NCBI GenBank assembly: GCA_013398615.1
Contig: VZSR01001477.1
Coordinates: 2,337,028 to 2,401,027, forward strand
Reading direction: 5' to 3'
From: Brachypodius melanocephalos
Taxonomy: Eukaryota > Chordata > Aves > Passeriformes > Pycnonotidae
DNA: 64,000 bases
The position numbers were made by a program, and so were the translations under genes. Each line of letters opens with the position of its first letter. Position 1 is the stretch's first letter. This document shows positions 50,755-61,020 of this stretch, in pieces. Below the pieces are notes generated by a model that had not been told where the DNA came from, did not search any database, and saw only the letters and a program-made list of their open reading frames with translations.

Positions 50755-53261
50755 CAGTATATTTTATATTTTGTTACGGAGATGGCAGCTTTTTAGAATT
50801 GGATTAAGCAATAATTAGCATTCCACTTTATGTACATTTGAACAACATTTTTCCATGAAAAGTGTTTCGAACATGTGAAATAATGCACAGGTAATTGTCT
50901 AAAATGAGTTTCAGAATACAAAGGAATCAGGTATGGTGTTATGTATTTCCTAATCAGAAACAAGAAGCAGAACATGTTTTTTTATCACTGTCTCCTTTAT
51001 ATTTTATTATTTCTCATGATTCCCTCTTTCATTAGTTGTGAAGTCTAACAGAAACTTAATATAATTTAAAAATGTAACATTGATTAAAGATGGATCCACA
51101 GGTATCTAACTTCACCACCTATACATGTAAAAATCTATTTTTACTTGGAACACAACGTTTACAACAAATCTTGGTGTCCTAAAGGGAACAATAGTAGTGC
51201 TCTGTGCTTTCTGATGCATTTCTGTGAATCTTTAGAAAGTCTTATCATTGTAGTTTCAGTTAATTACTTATTGATAAACACTTTTTTAATTACTTAAATT
51301 AAGTAATAAAAATATTCCTAGTTTATATGTTAGGAAAAGCGTTGTCCATACCATGGTAAAATTTGAAGAAAAATATGATTTTTATAAATATAAAACATAT
51401 TTTCTTTATTTCTTAGCTGCAAAATGCAGGGAGTTTTTATAGCAGAGTGATACAGGTATATGTATTACCTGTCTATTTGCAGTACTATCTTTTCTGTTCA
51501 GATTTCCAATGGCCAAAGAATTATGTTATTTTAAAAATCCTACTGAGCAAATAAATTTAACCAGTTGTGTGGAGGAGGGAAAGTGAAAAATGTCAATAAT
51601 AGCAGGACTTGTGTAGATACCAAGAAAGATTATAACTGACTAAAAAATGTTCAACTTTAAATATATCTATTAAGAGACACTACAAATTCTGATTTTAAGT
51701 ATTTTGCTTTGTCCATTAATAAAATAGACATCTGTCCCTTTCTTATATTGTGAATTATTTTTCATCTTTAATTTAATTTTAATATTTTTAAAATACTTGT
51801 TATATTTAGATCACAAATAAACAAAAAATATATTTTTTTTCCCGTTCTTCCCCAAAACTGCCAGAAATTTGAGAGCTGAAAACAGAGCTAGCCACAAAAA
51901 ATTCAAGAAATACAGCTACAGAGCAGGTGCTTTGAAATGATTTTATGAGATATTCACTTTTTTGAGAATGACTTCTGCTTTCCAAGTAAGGAAATGCCTT
52001 CTTTTCAGCCTGGGGTCAGCCACCACTTTAGATAGACTCTTGTGCTTAATGTTTCTCATTAATTAACTCCAGGCATACCGTGTGGGAATATTAGGTACCT
52101 AGACTCTCATTAGCCAACAGAGTAAGAGTAGAGTGTTTGGTCTTCAACCTGTTTTGCAAAGGAGGCTTCTTCTCTTCACAGAGCAAGATTATTGCCTGCC
52201 TACAAAGAACATCTGCTTCCTAACAGGGTATATAGCTCCCTAATGTCCAACTTTCAAAGCCTAAAATAGAATACAGCTTTCTTTATAAAGTTGAACATTG
52301 TGGCAATTTAAGATTTTCATATTGAATTGGCTGTATTTTTCAGAAACATCGAAAATCTTTTCACACTCTTCAAATTCATTCTGCAAAAGTAGTTTATACA
52401 GAAAAGATTTATGGACGTCCAATCCCAGTCAAACTTACTTTTAGGGTTTCAGCCAAGCTGATGGAATACACAGATTTGTCTATATTAGAAATATTTTTTT
52501 CAAAATCCTCAAAAATTATCTAAACAAGAATTACAGGTATTAAGAGAAAATATGTGCAGATAATTCAGAGATGATGGCTGTATTTCTGTATATCACTGGC
52601 ACATTTTCTTAAAAACTGAAAATGATCTAAATTACTTAAAGGTAAATTTTGTTAGTTTTATTCTGTATAAGAAGCTTTTTGTATCCTGTAATCAAATCCC
52701 AGAGGGAAGGGAAGAAATTTTTAAATCTCAAAGCTTACTGGACATGAAGAGAAAGTAGAACACCTCACACAACCCACTGGAATGATGTGGATTTATTTAT
52801 GCACGTAGACACAGATGATTAAATATAATTATCTATCTAGACATCAGCTTCTTCTCACATAGCTCCAACATTTTAATTGGAATTAAGATACATGAGACTG
52901 TGCCTTATCGATTCATTAACAACTGCATCAAGTGTACTATCAAGCATAAGGCTAAAGTTTGCATACTTCTAGCCTCCTGAGAGATTTATTATTAAATTAC
53001 TTCTGAAAAACTCAGTGTAGGTCATTATTGCAATATGGCATAGAATTATCGCATATGGCTTAGAGAAATAACACGTAACAACAAATTTGGAAAGTGTCTC
53101 AATTATAGAAAACTGTTCTCAGGATGGAAGATGACAACTGAAGAAAAAGTAAGGTGACCAGACAGAGACACAGAGCTGGACTTCAACAGGCTTAGACTGA
53201 GGGTGAAAAACACAGGGATTCCTTTGGGGTCCCTTCTCAGAAGCACCAGCTTAGGCTTTTA
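50755..53261. other. Unique AT-rich DNA
   Basis: No gene or repeat is recognised. Confidence 0.55.
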
Positions 53262-53473
53262 TTTTATATTAAATATATTAATATTTTCAAGTATATAAAA
53301 TATAAAAATTATATATAATATATATTTTATATACTATATAATATATTTTATATAATTATTTTATATTTTATATAATATATAATTTATATATTATATATTA
53401 TATGTTATATATAATATATAATATATTTATATAATATATTTATATAATATATTAAAGTATATTTATATTTTAA
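53262..53473. repeat. A/T-only low-complexity block, about 210 bp
   Basis: The block is almost free of G and C and has many overlapping TATA, ATATAT and TTATAT units, so it holds nested self-complementary stretches. It is flanked by a 10-bp inverted repeat, GCACCAGCTT at 53243-53252 and AAGCTGGTGC at 53534-53543. Such blocks melt easily and can form cruciforms. Confidence 0.85.
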
Positions 53474-54779
53474 TCTTGTTGCACCAAGATTAAAACATTT
53501 TCAGGATCCCGGTTTCTGAGACTCTGCTATGGAAAGCTGGTGCCAAGCTGGTGAGGAAATCTGGTGTGACTGTGTGAGTGTGATGGGTGCAGAAGTGAAA
53601 GGGGGTCCCAGCTCAGGTCCTGCCAGTGTGTCTGCCAGAGCGGCTCCTTAACATATAGGTCTACTATCAGGACTTACCTAAATGCAAGTTTACACAAACA
53701 GGTCCACTGCCTACCTGATACCTTGGAACTATTTCCAGCTTGTCCTGCTCAAGGTTTGCTAGCAAACTGCACAATATACCAGTTGAGGAAAAGAGAGATA
53801 CTTTTCCACTTCAACAGGCAGCACCAAACCACAGCTGCACTTCTACAGTCAGTGCTGAGGCCCTCACTCATCCCAGTCAAGGCAGCCCCTCCCAGTAGTT
53901 GTTTTTTTGCATTTTTGTCTCCCCTCTGGCTGATTGTCAAACCAATTCAGTTGCTGCCTCTGAGACCCCTTCTGCCTCTGGCAGCTGACACCCCTGGGAT
54001 GCCTGTGCCCTGGGGGGACCCTGCTTGCCAACACCAAATCAACTCACACTGACCTCACCAGGAGCTGGCACTAGCCTTGCAGTGCTCACTTGCACAGAAC
54101 AGATGAGATTGCATGAAAACCAAGTTAAGAAAGGATTTCAGAAGGTAAAAGGCATGATCAGATGCAGGACTTGGTCAGATAAATGTACCAACATGGAGTG
54201 TTTTGCATGGAATGGGCACCTTTTACATCCCCCATTCCCTTCCCTTAAATATTCTCTTAAAAACTTTGCAGAGGTTCACAGACCCCCTAAAGATTCCCAA
54301 ATTCTCAAGTTCATCTTATTTTCCCTTTCTTATGAGTTCAAAGACCACGTGGCCTTCTCTAAAGCTCTGTCTGGGATTTTGTAAAGGTCTACCAATACCC
54401 AACTCTGAACTTTTGGACTCTGTCATAATTTCTCTTATCCTCTGCTGTCTAATATGTTTATTATGTCTCCCTGTGTTCATGTTTAACACTGCCCCATTTA
54501 CTTATTACTCCCTTTTGCATTGAAAAAAAACATGATTATCAGACAACCTCAAGGAAGCAGATGCTTTCACCTATAACCTAATTTTACAGCCTTATTTACT
54601 GAATTCCAGATTACCCATCTGCCATTTTGACTTCCACCTCTTACAGTAATTCTCAACACAAAGCCACAAAAGGAAAAAAAAATTTTGTTCAGCAGAGGAG
54701 ACAGTTGCACTTATCTCTTCATGAACAACTAAATAGCTTCCCCATGACCATCCACCTAGTTATTATTCCTGTTTTACAA
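53474..54779. other. G+C-richer stretch, unidentified, then unique DNA
   Basis: The part 53500-54110 is clearly richer in G+C than its surroundings and is open for 109 codons on the plus strand (53723-54052), but the translation has no recognised domain. It may be an old retroelement or ERV internal fragment; I cannot identify it. The remainder is unremarkable. Confidence 0.4.
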
Positions 54780-54785
54780 CCTGTC
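54780..54785. repeat. Target-site duplication, left copy
   Basis: CCTGTC, identical to 55105-55110. Confidence 0.8.
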
Positions 54786-55104
54786 TGTCACAATAGGACA
54801 TGAAAGGATGAGGCAGGGACAGCTCAGAGGTCAGGCAGAATGCTCTCTTTTTAAAAAAATTTGACTCCAATTTATATACAACTCTACAGATGACAAGAGA
54901 TTGGCCAACGGTGTTGCCACCTCTTCAGTCTTGTTGGTGAACATCACCATCACTCAAGAAACTCCTCCTAGAGAAGAAACTATGTAAACTTTTTTTTATT
55001 TACATAAAATCCATGAGAATCTGAGCTCCAAGTTCTGTAAACATCAGAAGGCAAAATGAAAACGTTAGAAGACAAAGTAAAAACATGGAAAACCAAGAGT
55101 GACA
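54786..55104 (-). mobile_element. Solo LTR (319 bp), ERVK-like
   Basis: On the plus strand it begins TGTCACAATAGG and ends CAAGAGTGACA. The terminal hexamers TGTCAC and GTGACA are perfect inverted complements, and both sides carry the exact hexamer CCTGTC, so the boundaries are firm. On the minus strand there is a TATATAAA (54871-54878). Downstream of it comes an A-rich AAAAAGAGAGC segment, where the poly(A) signal of such LTRs would lie, so transcription would run on the minus strand. The segment GGCCAACGGTGTTGCCACCT is one I associate with avian ERV LTRs. The 6-bp duplication fits class II (ERVK) elements. No internal retroviral sequence remains, so it arose by LTR-LTR recombination. Confidence 0.85.
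54871..54878 (-). promoter_or_regulatory. TATA box of the solo LTR
   Basis: TATATAAA on the minus strand, near the middle of the LTR as expected for a U3 promoter. Confidence 0.45.
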
Positions 55105-55110
55105 CCTGTC
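55105..55110. repeat. Target-site duplication, right copy
   Basis: CCTGTC, identical to 54780-54785. Confidence 0.8.
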
Positions 55111-57556
55111 CACAGTTTATTATTGCTTTCTCAGTACTCATACCAAACAGGCATATAGTCTGTTAGTATTTCTGTCTGTTATGCAAACACATAATAATGA
55201 TTTATGTGTGAATATTAATTTATCATTTACCAGTTATCATTGTCTAACTTACTTGAAAAACAAAGGAAGCACCATTTTTCTGTATTTCTATGAGTATTTT
55301 CTTATATTCTATTAACAATTTAATACTATCTGGATGCCAAAGGGTCATACTTAACAGTTTCAGTTTTCTGCCTACAATGCCATTGTACCTTTTTCCCTTC
55401 ACATGTGTCAACCATAGGCTCACTTAATGAACGCCTGCTTTACCGTATCTCACCCAGACTCTATATCACCTTTCTGAATCTAAGACTTGTGCTTGAAATT
55501 TCCTTCACTGTTTGAAGTATTTTTATCCAATACTCTTTCAAAATATCTTACCCTTAATTTTCTTCTTTCCAACAGAAAAGAAGTTTGGAGAATACCATAT
55601 ATAATCCATTAATTAATGGAACAAAATATACTTTGCAGAAGAGTTATCTTAATTTAGTTACCTTTCAGTAGACTATTTGTTTTGTTAATGCTATATTTTT
55701 TTACTGTACCCAGCCTTATTTTACAGGAAAGCCATTTCCCTCACTGATTTGACAAATCAGTCTTGAAACAGTGCCTTTAATTACTCTGCTTGAAAGAAAA
55801 AAAATTAAAGTGTCTTTATGTTATAACATTGAAGAAGCGACATGATGAACAATAGCAAAAGAAAAGCAAAATCACTGAAATACTGTTTATATAAGGAGGT
55901 AGCTGTACAGCTAACATGAAAGTAATTTTGTCTCAGGAACTGTAAAATGTCCCTGAGTGAGGCATTTTGAAATTCATGTCTTAAGTTACTATACAATGAT
56001 TTCTCTAGTTGACATGCCCCAATTTCATATCTTTGCTTAGGAAGAAGTCCAGAGCTTGCTTTGTTTTATTTATTTTTAACACCATAAGAATGATAGTTCA
56101 GTGGAACAGCATGTTAACTCATTGCTAAGTCGAGGAAAAGGAAAGGATGCTTATAATTCTGGATCTTTTCTGTTGTTTCCTACAATCATGGTCTTATTCA
56201 TTCCATCAGACCTCTGTTAATCAAACACAACATCCATCTGGATACTGAAATTCTCTTTATGGTCAGAGTATAAGAAAGCAGATCACCATGGGTACACCTT
56301 ACTTGTTGCAGAGTAAGAATGGCAGCCAACATACATTCACTTAACTCATGTAAAGTGAAGTCAGAAATAATCATAAATCCTGCAGCTAACTGTAGTTTTA
56401 GGGTTTTTCTTCTCTGATTCCTTAGCTGGAAAATGTCATAAATAGTATTTTCCTCCTTAACATTAAAAATTTATGAACTCGAAAATGTTATAAAACATTT
56501 GCTAGCAAAAAATCGAGGGAGTCAAATGTATTATTTTAGATACTGTTGTAAGGACCTTAAATTATCACAGATATTCATGTTGGGGTGGACCTATGACATC
56601 CAGAGAATATTTTAGTTCTTCAGAATTAATTAATGGAGTTCAGACCAGGCAAGGCATTTAGATGTGGCTAGATATCAACATTCAGTCACGGATATTGCAC
56701 TCAACCTCTCACGGATCAGAGGTCATAGTCACACATGGGTGAAAACACAAATGTTCCTGTAAAACTGGAACTTAAGAAAGAAATTAAACATTAAGATTAA
56801 GAAAAAAGAAGTTGGTTTGTATTTATTATTTTTTGAGATGTATAAAATTAAGGGAACACTCTGGTCACTCTTATGCGCACAAATAGTTCTTAGCATGCAC
56901 AATTAAATATTCTTATCAATAAAACCTGTTACTCAAGTCACTAAATATACTATACTCAGCAGTACTGCAGTCAATAATCATATACCTGATTCACAATTAT
57001 TGCCTAAAATTTTGACAAAATTGTTAAATGGAGAAACATAAAGGCAAAATTAACCTGCAATTTTGTTAATATGACTTATTTCCATAGTAAAATTATGCCA
57101 GCCATTACATGGTGAACTACTCTAGTTTTCTAAATTATGTTGTTTTAAGTGTTGCATACTGTTTAATATAAATAGTTTAGATTTTTATATAACACTTTTA
57201 ATTTCCTGTAATCCCATTTCTAAATGAAAACTGTAAATCTCTCTCTGCTTTGTAACTTGAATATGTTTTTAAATCAATGCAAAACTCAGTCAGGGTAGAG
57301 ATTTTCTTACTACAAAATGAGTGTGTTTGTCAAAGCTCTTTCTTGATCTGTCACAGGTCAATACCAAGGAACTTGTAAAGGTTATCCATTTTAATGTCAA
57401 GAAATGGTCTCCTAGTATTCAGGATAATATAAAGTTATAGAACCAAAATTCCATATTCTAGTTGCATATTCAGTCAGGAATTTGAACCATAATCTTCTTA
57501 AGGACAAGAGTTACTGTGTAATCTGATTAGCTGCTCTTTGTTTGTAGGGTTTCTGG
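55111..57556. other. Unique AT-rich DNA
   Basis: No gene or repeat is recognised. Confidence 0.55.
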
Positions 57557-57819
57557 TTTTTTTTTTTTTTAAGTTTTCAGTTTAAGGATTTGGAAGAATA
57601 CCCTGATCTTTATTTACCAATAATCCATGAAAAAACAATCACAGCAATGAAAGATGATGCAAAAATCCATTTGAGTAATCCTTCCACAGTCTTGACATTG
57701 TTAATAAAAGCCATCAATTGCTTGTCTAAGACACCAGCTGGGTAATAGTAATAAAAGAAGTTCAGCATTTGATCACAATGCTGTATTACCAGGTCAGCAT
57801 AATGATTCTTGCCAGTCAT
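57557..57819 (-). pseudogene. Possible retrocopy 3' end or small ORF with poly(A)
   Basis: On the minus strand an open frame of 69 codons (57819-57610) ends in TAA, which overlaps an AATAAA (57609-57614). About 38 nt later comes a run of 14 A (57570-57557). Stop, poly(A) signal, short 3' UTR and A tract in this order are what a retroposed mRNA end would look like. The encoded piece has a polar first half (NHYADLVIQHCDQMLNFF) and a hydrophobic C-terminal segment (IFASSFIAVIVFSWII) that could span a membrane. The protein is not recognised. Upstream of the ATG a stop (TGA) occurs in frame and the DNA loses coding look. No clear target-site duplication flanks it. Processed pseudogenes are rare in birds because CR1 does not use poly(A) mRNAs efficiently, so chance is a serious alternative. 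Confidence 0.22.
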
Positions 57820-58644
57820 GAAAGAAAAGATGAATCACTGGAATAAAGGAAATCCATACATTAAATTTCCATCTGCTTAAATAGGAGATTAATTTAAATG
57901 TATGTGTATATGCATGTATGTATATAATTATTTAATCTAAACACACGGCCATGCTGTTCAATAAGTTCAATAACCATGTGCAAGTAAGATGAGGTTATTT
58001 TAAAGAACAAAACTTCCAGTTTCCATTTCACCTGTTGTGACACTTCACATAACATTTTGAAGAAATAAAGAAAAATAACTCATTTTCACACATGTGTCAG
58101 CCAAATTTAAATGGTTAGCATTGATATTTTTGTTCAGATTTTCTCTTTTGTCATAATTATATTCAATAGGGGTAAAAGGGTCAGGTTAAATTAGAATAAA
58201 CTGGTTTTTCCCTCCCTATCCAAGAAGGTCTAAGTCTCTTAATATTTCTTTATATCCTTTGACATATGTCCTAGTTAGAAGCACTGCTTCATAAGAATCT
58301 GACACACTAAGGTTTTGTAAGCCAGATATAAGCAATGAAAGCATAAGAACCACCTCAAAATGCAAACATTTATGTAAGGATTTTATTAAATCTTAGGAAT
58401 ATGAGAGTTAGTGTGCTCTACATCACCTCAGAAACCTTATCAATGCTTTGGAGTTTTTTACGGGAGAGAAATAAATCATTGTAAGATGACTGTGGCATAA
58501 CTGATAATATTTGTACCACAGCTGCAGCACAGTTTTGAGGCAGAAATGTCAAGGGGGTTTCTGTACATATGTATGTGCAAGCATACATATCCATAGATAT
58601 ATTGACATACATACATATGTTTAATATAGACATCTAGAGATATT
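57820..58644. other. Unique AT-rich DNA
   Basis: No gene is recognised. ATGT/TATG-rich patches lie near 57900-57930 and 58560-58620. Confidence 0.55.
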
Positions 58645-58790
58645 TATAGGGTTTTGTTGTTATTGTTGTTTTTAGGGTTTGAAGTCTTTGGGGTTTTGGT
58701 GTGTGAGTGTTTGAGGGGGTTTTTTGAGGGGAGAGAGTAGTCGGGTTTTGTTTGGTGGGGTTTTTTTGTTTGTTTAATTTTTTAATATTG
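58645..58790. repeat. G/T-rich low-complexity tract
   Basis: TTG, GGGGTTTT and GTGTG units make up the tract. G runs at 58715-58719, 58728-58731, 58743-58745 and 58757-58760 are separated by 8-11 nt. Confidence 0.8.
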
Positions 58791-59316
58791 GTAATTGTTA
58801 TTGGTTATTTTCTTTTTCAAATAAGGTGAAATTGTGTACATGGTGATACAGAGCTGCATTTATTGACTTGAATGAGTTTTTCAGACTTACTTGGTGATAC
58901 AATGAAAAAAAGTATTTTAAGAATTGTTTTTCTGAAGTGCGAGAGATTGCAGGTATGATAAGACAGTCATAGTTAGGACAATATCACTGTTATAAAGAAA
59001 ATTGATAATAAAGGCTTGGTCTTCACTTTCTGTTCTCACAGCTTACTGAATGGATACCAATAAAAATAGGGACCAACAAAGTGGGAGGCAACACTCCAAT
59101 GTTAATGATTCCATAATATTGAAATATAGGATAGGGGATTTGTTCTGTTTCTATTTTGCTTGTAAGTGCATCTGATTGACCCCAAAATATATGGTTATCA
59201 GATACCTAATGGTCACCAGAGACTTGACAACCCAAATTGTTTATGTCTAATGAAGATAAATAGCATTCTAGGCACGGATACATACTACATACCAAAGGGA
59301 AAATGACACAGATGCT

Positions 59317-59329
59317 GTTGCTAGGCAAC
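59317..59329. promoter_or_regulatory. RFX X-box-like near-palindrome
   Basis: GTTGCTAGGCAAC has half-sites GTTGCT and GGCAAC around a single A. It fits the X-box pattern bound by RFX factors (GTTGCC-type half-sites with a 1-3 nt spacer) with one departure. RFX factors control ciliary and some neuronal and immune genes. No gene start is visible beside it, so it could only act as a distal element. Confidence 0.4.
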
Positions 59330-60318
59330 CCATCAACTTATCTCCTCACATAAAGCACACATTTCCTATGATTTTACTGTGTGTGTAGCCAGAAAATTAT
59401 GGGGACAGAGAGGCAAGGGGACACACACTAGCATCCTCTTTCACTGAATTAATACTGCATGCTAACATATCAGAAAAGAAAATCCACATTCACTAATTAA
59501 TTTTACTATGTTTTAAAATATAAGACATTCATTCTCTCTTATGGCTTTTTGGATATAAAATAAGGTAAGAAAGCACAGTCACTGCTGGTCAGTTTTAAAA
59601 AGTTATATTGTACATGTTTAATTGAATAATGATGTTCTTTTAAGCAATTTATGTTGATAGCAATTTTCTTGACACAGTGCCAATGATTTTCTGTAATTGG
59701 ATGAAACTGCATTTTGTCTCAGTTCAAACAGTAAGAATAAAGGATTCAGCTTTACCATCATTTATTTTGTATGTAACCAATTTATGACAGATTTTTGTTT
59801 TCTGTTTTATCCTCTTTCTCCTCTTATAGAATGTCTTTGATTGTTCTTGTTACACAGAGGTTTTCTAAGTGCTATACAAGTACTGCATAAGCTTCATAAT
59901 TGAGATTTATTTCTAACAAAGTAAAATTGAATTACCATTAAGAGAAGTGTATAGCGTTTAATGATATTCTAGTAAAGCTCAAAAACCCATCCCATAGCAA
60001 TCATTTCTCTAAGAACCCGGTCTCTTAGATTTTCTTGGTTGTGCTACAACATTGCCAATTAATGCAGACTCCAAGTAGAATGAAGATTATTTACAGTAAA
60101 AGCAAATGTCATTTTGCATTCCATTCCACTTTGATTCTTTGTTTTAGAACCCACTTTAATGTACTTTGTTGCTGCATTCACACCCAGCTACTTGGTGACA
60201 AGAATGAAGCTTTGGAAAGACATCAGCACACTTACTGTAGTGTAACAAATACAGTGAATTTAAAATTAGTTCAGCAGTGTACTTGATACAGAAGTGCATG
60301 TTCTTTGATACTGGCCCT

Positions 60319-60337
60319 GACTGTCTTCTAGACAGTC
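60319..60337. repeat. Small hairpin, 7-bp arms
   Basis: GACTGTC and GACAGTC surround TTCTA. GTCTTCTA also occurs twice in tandem here. Confidence 0.7.
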
Positions 60338-60822
60338 TTCTATGGCAGTTATAATGAATATTCAACATGCTTAAGGTGCATGAGGAATATTTCTCAATTT
60401 TACACAGCTCGGACTTTCAGTTTTCCTCACAGATAATGCTGAAATAGGTAAGTGGGAAAATTCTAATTTAGTAGCCTCCAGATCAATAAATGATACCACA
60501 TGCTGTTATATTTTCAACAACATTAAAACTAAAATTGAGATCAAGTATTCAAAGAATTATTATTTTTGATTCCTTTATACATTCATTTGTTGTCATCATT
60601 TAGGCCACTGAACAACTAAAAACTTTATAATCACTTTAAAAATAAAATACTACTCAAAGGTTGATTTAATGCTATATCCAGCACCGGATAAGAGAATATG
60701 TACAACCTCCTGTAACTTAAGTCCCAAGGCTATACATTGTGATATGGCTCTCTAAAGTAGCCAAGCTTATTTTTCCATTTTTTATGTAAAAAATATAGAC
60801 TTTACTATGTTTTTCTGCGAGG

Positions 60823-60841
60823 TTTTTTTTTTTTTTTTTTT
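60823..60841. repeat. T19 homopolymer
   Basis: Nineteen consecutive T. Confidence 0.95.
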
Positions 60842-60894
60842 CTCTTTTGCATCTGGCTTGCAATTGTGTTTAATAAACTATAACTTCCTATGCT

Positions 60895-61020
60895 ACATTT
60901 TACTCCAGTGTGATGCTGCACAATGCTCTTGTAGCATGCTTTAAATCGGGCAGTGCTGTAATGGTCAGGTAGGTAGACTGAATTATCATTGTAGGTCTCT
61001 TCCATCTGGGAAGGGAATTG
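60895..61020 (+). mobile_element. Ancient CR1-like 3' remnant
   Basis: The segment GTAGACTGAATTATCATTGT followed by AGGTCTCTTCCATCTGGGAA aligns by eye with the last part of CR1 (the dinucleotide-spaced GATGATC...GGTC(C/T)CTTCCAA region) in plus orientation. It is much more diverged than the other CR1 copies and lacks the terminal tail repeats. It would be an old subfamily copy. The frames over it on the minus strand are not genes. Confidence 0.4.

Larger units (their letters stand above)
58791..60894. other. Unique AT-rich DNA
   Basis: No gene is recognised. It contains the X-box-like site at 59317-59329, a small hairpin at 60319-60337 and a T19 run at 60823-60841. Confidence 0.55.

Noticed and set aside
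53723..54052. 109-codon plus-strand frame as a gene
   Set aside because: It has no recognised domain and lies in a G+C-rich patch that may be an old retroelement. There is no transcript evidence in the sequence.
60823..61005. T19 run as the tail of a retroposed gene on the minus strand
   Set aside because: No AATAAA lies just upstream on the minus strand, and the adjacent sequence aligns better with an ancient CR1 end on the plus strand.
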